The notes beneath the pieces were generated by a model that was not told the origin of the DNA, ran no database searches, and saw nothing but the letters and a program-made list of their open reading frames with translations. A DNA stretch of 64,000 bases from Marivita sp051859345 (GTDB lineage Bacteria; Pseudomonadota; Alphaproteobacteria; Rhodobacterales; Rhodobacteraceae): contig NZ_JBHYFV010000001.1 in assembly GCF_051859345.1 (NCBI RefSeq), positions 229,182 through 293,181 of the forward strand, read 5' to 3'. Position numbers and translations under genes: made by a program. Numbering within the stretch: the first letter of the stretch is position 1; every line of letters starts with the position of its first letter. Of the stretch, positions 1 through 8,432 are shown piece after piece.

Positions 1-537
1 ACCTAGTTTGGTTGAAACGACAGGGATACCATCCAGAGTGTCGGCACCAGCCAGACAATCGGCGATCCCTCAAAGCTCTCGGTGATATTGACGATCAATC
101 CCTGACGCGGAGAGAAAATGATCTGCCAGATCAGCGTGACCACCGTCACCGACAGGATCTGGCTGAGGAAGAACGAGCAAGACCGCGGCAATGCCTGTGG
201 CGATTGCCGTCACCTTGCTCACCCTGCCCATCCGGCGAAGGAAGAACGTCAGCACCAGACCAACAAGGCCCAGCGCCTGTAACGCGAGGCTGGCAAAGGC
301 CCCCCAGGTGATATCGCGGCCCCACATCACCCGTTCGTAATTGCGCAAGCCGACAAATTCCTTGGCGTCGGGGTTGAACGCGACGGCCAGCAGGCTCCAG
401 TCGTGCATCGAAATCCAGATGCCCCGAAAGAACGGATAGACGAGAAAAAGTGCGTAGGTGGCGAGGAACGGCAACAACAGGACAAAGGCGGCTTGGCCTT
501 CCGTCAACGCGCCATGCTCATTTCTCCTCCCTGACAT
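1..537 (-). pseudogene. Broken carbohydrate ABC transporter permease (MalF-like), runs off window start
   Basis: The reading frame from an ATG at 537 (Shine-Dalgarno GGGAGGG just upstream) gives a normal permease start: a first membrane segment rich in L/F/Y and then the family motif GLRNYERV. Near base 180 the similarity jumps to another frame, where FFLSQILSVTVVTLIWQ resembles the middle of the same family, and that frame then hits a stop at bases 4-6. The usual second membrane segment (NTL-x-F type motif) seems missing between the two pieces, so there is probably a deletion as well as a frameshift. A second possible start, ATG at 521 behind AGGAG, dies after five codons. The gene diverges from a LacI regulator. 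Decay or poor sequence at a contig edge could both explain this. Confidence 0.6.
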
Positions 538-571
538 ACGCCCTCCCAAGCGAATCTCCGTAAATCTCTTT

Positions 572-586
572 TGCTAATTATTAGCA
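572..586. promoter_or_regulatory. Probable LacI-family operator
   Basis: A perfect inverted repeat TGCTAAT-T-ATTAGCA sits in the 90-base divergent gap between the permease remnant and the LacI-type gene. A related half-site (TTATTAGCG) follows at about 594-602. Position and symmetry fit the binding site of the neighbouring repressor. Binding is inferred, not shown. Confidence 0.6.
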
Positions 587-627
587 GCAATATTTATTAG
601 CGCCCCGCCGGGTGTAGTGTTCCCGAC

Positions 628-1647
628 ATGAGCAAGCCTGCAATCCCGTCCCGAGTGACCATGAAAGACATCGCCGCACATGCTGGCGTGTCACAATCGA
701 CTGTGTCCTTTGTTCTGAACGGTCAGGAAGGAATGCGGATCGGTGCCGAGACCCGCAAGCGCGTGATGGATGCAATCGCGGAACTCGGATACCGGCCTTG
801 CGGTGCCGGACGCCCGCCGAAAGAAGCCAGTCTGCGCACCATCGGCGTCATGATCGACGAGATCGCAACATCCCCGTTTGCAGCAATTTCCATCGAAGGC
901 ATTCAGGAAGAAGCCTGGAAACACAATGTTCTGGTCGAGGTGGTGATGACCGGTGGTGATCGAAGCTACGAAAACGCCACCTTGCGGAAATGGGCGCGGG
1001 ATGGCGTCGAAGGTGTGGTCTACGGCTCTATCCTGACGCGCAGAGCCGAACCGCCAGAGGCGCTCTCGAAGCACAAGACGGTGATGCTGAACTGCTATGA
1101 CGCAAAGAATTACTTCAGCTCGATCGTCCCTGCGGAAAGACGCGGCGGTGAGGCGGCGACAGAACTATTGCTGTCAACCGGCCATCGTAAAATCGCATTC
1201 ATTTCCGGCGAGGCATGGATGGAGGCGTCGGACCAGCGTCTGGAAGGGTATGAGCGCGCGCTGCGCAACGCCGGAATTCCGGTGAACCCGTCCCTGATCG
1301 AACAGGGCAATTTCCTGCCAAGCGGGGGGCGCGAAGCCACCCTGCGCCTGCTGGACGGCCCGATCCGCCCCGATGTGATCTTCTGTGCCAATGACCTGAT
1401 GGCCGTGGGGTGTTACGAAGCGCTCAAAGAACGTGGCGAAGTGATTGGTCAAACCATCGCAGTCATGGGGTACGACGATCAGGAAATCGCCCAACATCTG
1501 TCACCGGCGCTGACCACCGTTCTGCTTCCACATCGCGAAATGGGCAACTGGTGTGCGCAGAAGCTGTTGTCTGCATCTCACCCCGAAACAGAACAGATGC
1601 GCCTGGAGTGCCCCGTGGTCGTCCGCAAATCACATGTGCGACCTTGA
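628..1647 (+). CDS. LacI-family transcriptional regulator
   Basis: A 339-residue protein with an N-terminal LacI helix-turn-helix (VTMKDIAAHAGVSQSTVSFV, about residues 10-29) followed by a periplasmic-binding-protein-like sensor domain. The ligand domain shows the usual RLEGYERAL and PDVIFCANDLMAVG segments. Such proteins repress sugar uptake and catabolic genes until a sugar binds. It is divergent from the permease remnant and upstream of a hydroxypyruvate-isomerase-like gene, so it probably controlled a carbohydrate or sugar-acid locus. The protein looks intact although its transporter target is broken. The inducer cannot be read from the sequence. Confidence 0.9.
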   Translation: MSKPAIPSRVTMKDIAAHAGVSQSTVSFVLNGQEGMRIGAETRKRVMDAIAELGYRPCGAGRPPKEASLRTIGVMIDEIATSPFAAISIEGIQEEAWKHNVLVEVVMTGGDRSYENATLRKWARDGVEGVVYGSILTRRAEPPEALSKHKTVMLNCYDAKNYFSSIVPAERRGGEAATELLLSTGHRKIAFISGEAWMEASDQRLEGYERALRNAGIPVNPSLIEQGNFLPSGGREATLRLLDGPIRPDVIFCANDLMAVGCYEALKERGEVIGQTIAVMGYDDQEIAQHLSPALTTVLLPHREMGNWCAQKLLSASHPETEQMRLECPVVVRKSHVRP

Positions 1648-1705
1648 GCTTGGTCCGCTTCGATGGTTCAGGCCAAGGCTGCAATGTCACTCTGGAGTGG
1701 GACAC

Positions 1706-2461
1706 ATGAAATTCTCGGCCAATCTCGGGTTTCTCTGGACGGATCGCCCTTTGCCGCAGGCCATACACGCAGCCAAGGCGGCAGGCTTTGACGCGGTCGA
1801 ATGCCACTGGCCCTATGACACCCCCGCAACCGAGGTGAAGGCCTCGCTTGACGAAACCGGTTTGCCGATGCTGAGCCTCAACACGGTCCGGGGCAAACCG
1901 GGAGAAAGCGGTCTCTGCGCCCTGCCCGACCGCGAAACCGAGGCGCGCGCGGCCATTGATCAGGCCGTTGCCTATGCAAAAGCCATCCATGCACAAGCGG
2001 TCCATGTGATGGCAGGTGTCGTACAAGGCCCCAAAGCCGAGGCCACCTTTCTTGCCAATCTTCGCTATGCGCGGGAGCAGTGTCCCGAGCAGATCATGCT
2101 CTTGATCGAACCCCTGAACCGGCATGACGCGCCGGGGTATTTCCTGCAAACGACAGACCAGGCGGCGGACCTGATTGCGACGCTGGATCTGCCGGGCGTC
2201 AAGATGATGTTCGATTGCTATCATGTTGGCCGGACCGAGGGCGATATTGTCACCCGCTTTCAGTCCCTTATGCCGATCATCGGCCATATCCAGTTTGCCT
2301 CTGTCCCGGACCGTGGCCCTCCTGATCAAGGCGAGGTCAACTACGGGTTTGTCTTTGACCAGATCGCGGCGATGGGTTGGTCACACCCACTTGGGGCCGA
2401 ATACAGGCCGAGAGGCAAGACGGACGACAGTTTGGGCTGGATGAGACATATGGCCTCCTGA
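1706..2461 (+). CDS. Hydroxypyruvate isomerase family protein (TIM-barrel sugar isomerase)
   Basis: A 251-residue AP-endonuclease-2/xylose-isomerase-like TIM barrel. The start is the ATG at 1706 behind CTGGAG; the open frame upstream overlaps the lacI end and is non-coding in character. It keeps the family's metal and catalytic glutamates: Glu135 in LIEPLN and Glu232 in GAEYRP. It also has the MFDCYHV segment typical of Hyi/OtnI. Hyi interconverts hydroxypyruvate and tartronate semialdehyde, and OtnI relatives isomerise 2-oxo-tetronates, so the precise substrate is uncertain. It lies 58 bases after lacI on the same strand and may share its transcript. Confidence 0.8.
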   Translation: MKFSANLGFLWTDRPLPQAIHAAKAAGFDAVECHWPYDTPATEVKASLDETGLPMLSLNTVRGKPGESGLCALPDRETEARAAIDQAVAYAKAIHAQAVHVMAGVVQGPKAEATFLANLRYAREQCPEQIMLLIEPLNRHDAPGYFLQTTDQAADLIATLDLPGVKMMFDCYHVGRTEGDIVTRFQSLMPIIGHIQFASVPDRGPPDQGEVNYGFVFDQIAAMGWSHPLGAEYRPRGKTDDSLGWMRHMAS

Positions 2462-2491
2462 CCCGACAGGCAGCGGCGCGGACGGCATCTG

Positions 2492-3478
2492 CTAAGCCGA
2501 TACCAATGTGCCCGTCCCCTCCAAGAGCCCATTCACATGGTTGGCTATCGCCGTATCCTGAGCGCCGGTGCCGGTCAGATCGCAGATGGTGACGTCGGCC
2601 GCTGACCGGCGGCCTAGTGCCTGACCCGTGATGATATCGCCCAGTTCAGACGGTTGCAGATCCGTCATAAGACCGGCAGCCAAGGCCGCCTCAAGTTCTC
2701 CGGACACGGCGCACTGGCTGACCCGATCACACACATAAAGATCGGCGGCGACCAACGCGGCAGGGTCGATTTCAACTTTGCCAGCCTGATCAGACCCCAT
2801 GGCGGTGATGTGCAGCCCCGGATGCAACCACTGTGCGGACAGGATGGGCAAACGCGAAGGCGTTGTGGTCACCACAAGCTGACTTTGCGCCACCAGATCC
2901 GCGGGATCGGCAACAACCTCGACCTCGATACCAAGAGCGCGACCCAGATCGGCGGCGCAGTCCGCAGCCTTGTCCGGATTGCGACCATGGACCAACAGAC
3001 GCGAAAATGGACGGACAAGGTGGGCGGCCTGCATCTGCAACCGTGCCTGAACCCCTGTGCCAATCACACCCGCCACTGTCACGGTTTCCGGCGCAAGGTG
3101 CCGGGCAGCCACCGCCCCGGCAGCGGCTGTGCGAATGTCGGTCAGGTATCCGTTGTCGAGAAAAACCGCCTCGACCAGCCCTGTCTTGGCAGAGAACAGG
3201 ATCATCAGACCGTTCAGGCTTGGCAGCCCGATCTTGGGGTTGTCGAAGAATCCGGGCGACACCTTGATCGCGAACCCGTCGAGACCGGGAATATAGGCGG
3301 TCTTTACATCCACCTCTCCGTTCGCTTCGACAAACTCCATCGACAGAATAGGGGGCATCACCACCTTTCCCGAAGACAGGGCCGCGAAGGCCTGTTCGAT
3401 CACGTCAATGGTGCCGAGATCCAGCTTCACGACCCGCCGCAACTCGGCTTCGGCGACGATGCGAATGTCACGCGCCAT
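2492..3478 (-). CDS. Ornithine cyclodeaminase / iminosuccinate-reductase family protein (EutC-like)
   Basis: A 328-residue protein of the ornithine cyclodeaminase/mu-crystallin family. It has the dinucleotide-binding motif VIGTGVQAR near residues 138-146, preceded by the typical YLTDIRTAAAGAVA stretch, and the lysine-bearing N-terminal substrate region. It overlaps the EutB-like gene by 11 bases. The same pairing of a threonine-dehydratase-like and a cyclodeaminase-like enzyme occurs in hydroxyectoine catabolism (EutB/EutC) and in the beta-hydroxyaspartate cycle (BhcB/BhcD), where it turns hydroxyaspartate into iminosuccinate and then aspartate. I infer an analogous imine-reducing step here. 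It is the last gene of the long leftward operon. Confidence 0.8.
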   Translation of the reverse strand: MARDIRIVAEAELRRVVKLDLGTIDVIEQAFAALSSGKVVMPPILSMEFVEANGEVDVKTAYIPGLDGFAIKVSPGFFDNPKIGLPSLNGLMILFSAKTGLVEAVFLDNGYLTDIRTAAAGAVAARHLAPETVTVAGVIGTGVQARLQMQAAHLVRPFSRLLVHGRNPDKAADCAADLGRALGIEVEVVADPADLVAQSQLVVTTTPSRLPILSAQWLHPGLHITAMGSDQAGKVEIDPAALVAADLYVCDRVSQCAVSGELEAALAAGLMTDLQPSELGDIITGQALGRRSAADVTICDLTGTGAQDTAIANHVNGLLEGTGTLVSA

Positions 3479-4475
3479 ATTGTTGTCCCTTCACCGTAAG
3501 AGCGCCCAGTTCGATGTCTTCACCAGCCATGATCCGATGAAAGATGCGCATGTCCAGATTGCGCCCGGTGATGATCGTGGCGACCGGTCCGCGTGGCACC
3601 GGGAGCTTGGCCGCAAGCATCGCGGCGATGCCGACAACGCAGGCCCCTTCTGCGACAATCCTGTCTTCGTAAAACAGAACCTGCATCGCGTGGTAAATCT
3701 CGTCTTCAGTCACAAGGACCGTGTCATCAAGGTACTCCCGACACAGCGCAAAGCTCAGCTTGTTGTCGATCCCGATTCCGCCACCCAGACTGTCAGCAAG
3801 GCTTGGCACCTCTGTCACATCAACCGGTTGCCCGGCAGCAAGTGACGCATGCATCGCCGCACCACGATCCATCGTGATGCCGATGACATTCACGCGCGGG
3901 TTGATGGATTTCGCAGCCACAGCCACACCTGCGGCCAGACCACCACCGGACAAAGGCACAAGAATCGTATCCAGATCGGGGCGCGCCTCCATCATCTCGA
4001 ACCCGATCGTGCCCTGCCCCGCGATCACATGCGGATCGTCGAACGGCGAGATTTCGACAAGCCCCTCTGCCGAATCCAGCCGTTGGCTTTCGGCAAGCGC
4101 ATCGTCCTGACTGGTGCCACAGATCCGAACTTCGGCACCAAGCGCCCTGATCCCGTCAATCTTTGACTGCGGCACAAGCGACGACATGCAGATGACCGCC
4201 CGTATCCCACGCCGTGCGGCGGCATAGGCCACACCACGTCCGTGGTTTCCCGTTGAACAACAGGTGACGCCCCGCGTTCCGTCGGGCAGCTTCAACACCG
4301 CATTCATCGCGCCGCGCAATTTGAACGCGCCGATGGGCTGCATGTTTTCGAGTTTCAACAGAAAGTCCTGGCCGGTTTGCCGGGTCATGAACGGCGACGG
4401 AACAAACGGCGTCCCATCAGCAAGCCCGCGTATTGCAGCACGCGCTGTCAAAATGTCGGCCAATGTGACTGTCAT
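3468..4475 (-). CDS. PLP-dependent hydroxyamino-acid dehydratase (EutB / threonine dehydratase family)
   Basis: A 335-residue fold-type II PLP enzyme. Lys52 in GAFKLRGA is the Schiff-base lysine, STGNHGRG (about 74-81) binds phosphate-side atoms, and LSGGGLAAG is the PLP phosphate loop. Sequence character is closest to the EutB/BhcB branch: ICMSSLVPQSKI, ADSLGGGIG and VEGACVVGIAA-like segments. It lacks a C-terminal ACT regulatory domain, so it is unlikely to be biosynthetic IlvA. It probably dehydrates a beta-hydroxy amino acid, and the overlapping EutC-like gene would act next. A gap of 94 bases separates it from the acetyltransferase upstream in the operon. Confidence 0.8.
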   Translation of the reverse strand: MTVTLADILTARAAIRGLADGTPFVPSPFMTRQTGQDFLLKLENMQPIGAFKLRGAMNAVLKLPDGTRGVTCCSTGNHGRGVAYAAARRGIRAVICMSSLVPQSKIDGIRALGAEVRICGTSQDDALAESQRLDSAEGLVEISPFDDPHVIAGQGTIGFEMMEARPDLDTILVPLSGGGLAAGVAVAAKSINPRVNVIGITMDRGAAMHASLAAGQPVDVTEVPSLADSLGGGIGIDNKLSFALCREYLDDTVLVTEDEIYHAMQVLFYEDRIVAEGACVVGIAAMLAAKLPVPRGPVATIITGRNLDMRIFHRIMAGEDIELGALTVKGQQYGA

Positions 4476-4569
4476 CGCCTACCCCGCTCTATCACTGCGA
4501 TGCCAACCTGTGCAGATTGTCTGTTTGAAGGCAAGGACGGGGGGGTGCCGGAATCATCCCAAAAGCCGT

Positions 4570-5031
4570 TCATTCAGTCCTCACAAGCGCTTCCAACGCA
4601 TCACCGGAAAGCTGCATGACGGTTTCACCGGATTTCGGTACAAAACCCAGTCTGGTGTAAAACGACGCAGCTCGAGGATTGTCCTCGTAAACGGCCAGCT
4701 TCACAAAGGCCGCGCCGCTCTTGCGGGCAATCTCTCGCAAGAGCTGCAAACCCAGCCGCTGTCCGCGTGCTTCGGCTGAGACCCAAAGGTCAGATACATA
4801 CACCCCGACCCCGCCAAACATCGTGGACATGACCGGCGTATAAAGCGCCACGCCACACAAGGCGCTTCCCTTGGTGGCGACAAGACCACGGCACAAGGGG
4901 AACGGACCGAACAGCGCCACCTCCAGATCGTTGCGCGCCAGCCTGTAGGTGTCGCCCAGATCGGCCGCCAAGGCACGAAGTCCCTGTTCGAAGAGCGCCA
5001 GGTTTGACGGGTTTGCGTCCGTGATCTGCAT
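4570..5031 (-). CDS. GNAT-family N-acetyltransferase
   Basis: A 153-residue GNAT domain protein. The acetyl-CoA-binding motif A is visible as VSDLWVSAEARGQRLGLQLL, followed by the beta5-alpha4 region FVKLAVYEDNPRAASFYTRLGF that is typical of small-molecule acetyltransferases. It starts three bases after the stop of the BKACE gene, so it is co-transcribed. In this operon it may acetylate a pathway amine or detoxify an intermediate. Its substrate cannot be read from the sequence. Confidence 0.8.
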   Translation of the reverse strand: MQITDANPSNLALFEQGLRALAADLGDTYRLARNDLEVALFGPFPLCRGLVATKGSALCGVALYTPVMSTMFGGVGVYVSDLWVSAEARGQRLGLQLLREIARKSGAAFVKLAVYEDNPRAASFYTRLGFVPKSGETVMQLSGDALEALVRTE

Positions 5032-5034
5032 GGC

Positions 5035-5961
5035 TCAGATGCCTGTCTTCCCGGCACCTTTGAGGCCCAGCATCGCACGCGCGTCGTCGGGGGTGGCGAT
5101 GTCGTGTCCCATCTCTTCAAGAAGCGTGCGCACCTGATCGACCTGTTCGGCGTTGTTTGTCGCAAGCTGACCCTTGGTGATGAAAAGATTGTCCTCAAGC
5201 CCCACGCGAACATGTCCACCACGCCGGGCCGCATGGGTCGCCATCGGGATCTGGTGGCGTCCGGCTGCCAGCACGGAAAACATGTAATCTCGACCCAGAA
5301 GTTTGTCCGCCAATGCGATCAGGTGGTCAAGGGTCTCCGGGTCAGGCCCCATGCCGCCCAAGACTCCGAACACGAACTGAATGAAGATCGGTTTGCGGAC
5401 CAGTCCCCGATCCACAAAATGACGCAGCATGTAGAGATGGCCGATGTCATAGCATTCAAATTCAAACCGCGCGTCGCGCTCTTCGCCCATCTGCTGCAAG
5501 ACGCCTGCAATGTCGCGCGGGGTGTTCTTGAACACCAGGTCATCCGACTCTTTCAGAAACGGCTCTTCCCAGTCGAAGTGCCACTGGCGCGGTTTTTCCG
5601 CCATCGGATACAGGGCGAAGTTCATTGTTCCCATGTTGAGCGAACACATTTCGGGCGCGAACCGAAGGGGCGCGCGCAGCCGATCCTCAAGCGTCATGAC
5701 CGCGCTGCCACCGGTTGTCAGATTGATCACGGCATCGCACTCTGCCGCAATCTTTGGCAGAAACGCACCATAATGCTTTGGGTCTCCTGACGGTCGACCG
5801 TTCTCGGGATCACGCGCGTGAAGGTGAAGAATGGCAGCCCCGGCCCTGGCAGCGCAAATTGCCTGCGCAGCGATATCCTCCGGGGTGTATGGCAGATAGG
5901 GCGACATGCTTGGCGTGTGGATGGACCCGGTAACGGCACAGGTGATGATGGTCTTTGACAT
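5035..5961 (-). CDS. Beta-keto acid cleavage enzyme (BKACE, DUF849)
   Basis: A 308-residue DUF849/BKACE protein. The zinc-binding HLHAR motif (about residues 46-50), the ITCAVTGSIH start and the SLNMGTMNF and VLAAGRHQIP segments are all recognisable. Family members combine a 3-oxo acid with acetyl-CoA to give acetoacetate plus a new acyl-CoA; known cases include 3-keto-5-aminohexanoate and 3-dehydrocarnitine. It begins three bases after the aminotransferase stop. That order suggests the transaminase makes a 3-oxo acid from a beta-amino acid and this enzyme then splits it. The specific 3-oxo acid is unknown. Confidence 0.88.
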   Translation of the reverse strand: MSKTIITCAVTGSIHTPSMSPYLPYTPEDIAAQAICAARAGAAILHLHARDPENGRPSGDPKHYGAFLPKIAAECDAVINLTTGGSAVMTLEDRLRAPLRFAPEMCSLNMGTMNFALYPMAEKPRQWHFDWEEPFLKESDDLVFKNTPRDIAGVLQQMGEERDARFEFECYDIGHLYMLRHFVDRGLVRKPIFIQFVFGVLGGMGPDPETLDHLIALADKLLGRDYMFSVLAAGRHQIPMATHAARRGGHVRVGLEDNLFITKGQLATNNAEQVDQVRTLLEEMGHDIATPDDARAMLGLKGAGKTGI

Positions 5962-5964
5962 GAT

Positions 5965-7302
5965 TCAGGCCGATCTGAGCGCGCTATCGGGCACTTCATC
6001 CATGAACTGCGCCAGCGATTGATCCAGCAGTGCGACCAACTCTTCGATCTGAGCTTCGGTCACAATCATCGGCGGACAAACAAGGAAATGATCCCCGGAA
6101 AACCCACCTCGGGTACGGCGTGAATAGATGATCAGCCCATTTCCGTAGGCGATCTCGACCAACCGGTCGAACGCCTTGATGTCGACCGGAAGCGGTACCT
6201 TCGTTGCGCGGTCCATGAATTCGAATGCCAGAAGCAGACCCTTTCCCCGAACATCGCCGATCAGGGAATACTTCTGCATCAGATCGCGCAAACACTTCTT
6301 GAGGATGTCGCCCATATGTGCGGCGTTCTCGGTCAGCCCCGCATCGGCAATTTCGTCCAGGACAGCCAATCCAGCGGCACAGGCAAGCGGGTTTCCCGCG
6401 TAGGTGTGGCCATGGATGAAACCACCGGAATCCAGCACGTCCTCAACAATGTCGTCGCGCGCGATCACCGCGCCAAGGGGCACATAACCGCCGCCGAAAC
6501 CCTTGGACAGGCAAATGATATCGGGAACAACCTCCCAGTGGTCTGCGGCGAAAAACCGGCCCGTTCTCCCGCCCCCCGACATGACTTCGTCGTGGATCAG
6601 AAGGATTCCGTAGTGATCACAGATCTGGCGAATGCGTTGCATGTACCCGACAGGCGGCACCAACGCGCCGGTGGACGCACCGCCGACAGGTTCGACAATG
6701 AAGGCCAGAACCGTCTCGGGCCCTTCGTCTAGGATCCGATCTTCCAGCATCTGGGCATAGTACAGACCGGTGGCCGGATCATCGGCATCCAGCCCATCGA
6801 GATACGCACGGGGCGCCGGGATTTTCGGCATCGGGTGCATCATCGGATCGAAGGGCGCTGTCATCGGCGCATAGCCTGTGACCGACAACGCACCCAGAGT
6901 CGCCCCATGATAGGACGGTGTCCGCGAAATGATCTTGTAGCGCTGCGCCTTCCCTTGAGCGAGGGCGTATTGCCGGGCAAGCTTCATCGCACTTTCGGTT
7001 GCCTCGGACCCGCCAGAGACAAAGAAAACCCGTCCCAAACCGTCCGGCGCAAGCGCCGCAGCGCGTTCGGCCAACATCTCTGAAGCTTCGGTCTGGAAAT
7101 GCAGCCGATACCCGAACGTCGCCGTCTCCATCTGGCGTTTCATCGCGTCGAGAACGCGTGGGTTTGAATGGCCGATATTGCTGACCATCGCGCCACTTGA
7201 TCCGTCGATATAGCGCTTCCCGGTGACGTCCCACATGTAAATCCCGTCGGTTCGGGCAAGCTGGGGTCGCGTCAGTCGGCTTTGGTAAAACAACCGGGTC
7301 AT
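5965..7302 (-). CDS. Class III aminotransferase (omega-amino / beta-amino acid type)
   Basis: A 445-residue fold-type I PLP transaminase. Lys267 in LSKGFGGGY is the PLP lysine, HDEV (237-240) holds the pyridine-binding aspartate, and SGGSEATESAMK (97-108) forms part of the cofactor site. The start ATG overlaps the ATPase stop codon. Close relatives act on omega-amino acids, taurine, beta-alanine or 2,4-diaminobutyrate. The adjacent BKACE favours a beta-amino acid substrate giving a 3-oxo acid. This is an inference from operon order. Confidence 0.87.
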   Translation of the reverse strand: MTRLFYQSRLTRPQLARTDGIYMWDVTGKRYIDGSSGAMVSNIGHSNPRVLDAMKRQMETATFGYRLHFQTEASEMLAERAAALAPDGLGRVFFVSGGSEATESAMKLARQYALAQGKAQRYKIISRTPSYHGATLGALSVTGYAPMTAPFDPMMHPMPKIPAPRAYLDGLDADDPATGLYYAQMLEDRILDEGPETVLAFIVEPVGGASTGALVPPVGYMQRIRQICDHYGILLIHDEVMSGGGRTGRFFAADHWEVVPDIICLSKGFGGGYVPLGAVIARDDIVEDVLDSGGFIHGHTYAGNPLACAAGLAVLDEIADAGLTENAAHMGDILKKCLRDLMQKYSLIGDVRGKGLLLAFEFMDRATKVPLPVDIKAFDRLVEIAYGNGLIIYSRRTRGGFSGDHFLVCPPMIVTEAQIEELVALLDQSLAQFMDEVPDSALRSA

Positions 7303-8372
7303 TTACAGCCTCCGACAGGCAGCGCGGCGCAGGCGTTCGGATTGAGGTTCAGGGAAACTGTGTCACCCTCCGAAAAAGGCGCGCCGTCGATCATGTTCAT
7401 GGCCTGAAGCGGCGTGTCCCCCAGACGCAGGAAATAGCGCACAAGCTGGCCCTGATAATCGACCGTTTCGACCTTGGCCTGTGGCGCGTCCTGCCCTGCG
7501 GCCGCAAGGGTCAGTTTCTCTGCGCGGATCATCAGTCTTGCCGATGGTCCTTCCCCCAAGGTCGCTGCGTGTGACAGCGGCACAGGCGTTCGGCCAAATT
7601 CAGGCGTTTCAAGCACGACATGGCCGTTCTCGCGTGCCACCACACGCGCGTCCAGCAGGTTGGAGGCCCCCAAAAAGCCCGCCACAAATTCGGACGCGGG
7701 CGTGTTATACACCTCTTCGGGTGTGCCGATCTGTTCGACCCGCCCCGCGCTCATCACGATGATCTTGTCGGACATGGCAAGCGCTTCGGACTGGTCATGT
7801 GTGACAAAGATCGAGGTCACACCGATCCGATCCTGGATCGCCTTCAATTCCACCCGCATGTCTTCGCGCAGGTTGGCATCCAGGGCCGACAACGGCTCGT
7901 CCAGAAGCAGGACATCAGGTTCGATCACAATCGCCCGCGCCAGCGCGATGCGCTGCTGCTGGCCACCGGACAACTGATTGGGAAAGCGGTCCTCGACGCC
8001 CGGCAAGCGCACAATATCCAGCGCATCCTGCACTTTCCTTGCAACTTCGGCCTTGGGCACGTCGCGATATTTCAACCCGAAAGCGATGTTCTCGGCGATC
8101 GTGCGGTGCGGAAACAGCGCGTAGTTCTGGAACACCAGACCCAGATTTCGCTTGTGGATCGGCACGTCGTTGATCCGGTTCCCACCAATCAGAATGTCCC
8201 CGCTCGTCGGCGTTTCCAGCCCAGAGATCATCCGCAGGATGGTTGTCTTGCCACAGCCGGACGGTCCCAGCAGCGTTGTGAACGAACCTTCGTCGAAAAC
8301 CACATCCGCGCCCTGCACCGCGACGACGGAGCCAAAGGTCTTGCGGACCGCAGAGAGTTCCACACGCGCCAT
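7299..8372 (-). CDS. ABC transporter ATP-binding protein, PotA-like
   Basis: A 357-residue ABC ATPase. Walker A is GPSGCGKT (36-43), the signature is LSGGQQQR, Walker B is VLLLDEP, and the switch histidine sits in FVTHDQ. The C-terminal third resembles the TOBE regulatory domain found in PotA/FbpC-type ATPases. It is the energy subunit for the two permeases and binding protein upstream, and it overlaps the aminotransferase gene by four bases. This ties transport and catabolism into one transcript. Confidence 0.92.
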   Translation of the reverse strand: MARVELSAVRKTFGSVVAVQGADVVFDEGSFTTLLGPSGCGKTTILRMISGLETPTSGDILIGGNRINDVPIHKRNLGLVFQNYALFPHRTIAENIAFGLKYRDVPKAEVARKVQDALDIVRLPGVEDRFPNQLSGGQQQRIALARAIVIEPDVLLLDEPLSALDANLREDMRVELKAIQDRIGVTSIFVTHDQSEALAMSDKIIVMSAGRVEQIGTPEEVYNTPASEFVAGFLGASNLLDARVVARENGHVVLETPEFGRTPVPLSHAATLGEGPSARLMIRAEKLTLAAAGQDAPQAKVETVDYQGQLVRYFLRLGDTPLQAMNMIDGAPFSEGDTVSLNLNPNACAALPVGGCK

Positions 8373-8401
8373 TGCTGTGTCCTAATCAGAGAAGTGTTGA
8401 G

Positions 8402-8425
8402 GGGCGGAGCCAGATGGCCCCGCCC
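8402..8425 (-). repeat. Intergenic hairpin between binding-protein and ATPase genes
   Basis: A six-base-pair stem GGGCGG/CCGCCC (8402-8407 with 8420-8425) continues, after one mismatch, with GCC/GGC around an AGAT loop. It lies just downstream of the binding-protein stop on the transcribed strand and lacks a T-run. It probably stabilises or partly terminates the message so that the binding protein is made in excess. Confidence 0.55.
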
Positions 8426-8432
8426 AAGCGGG

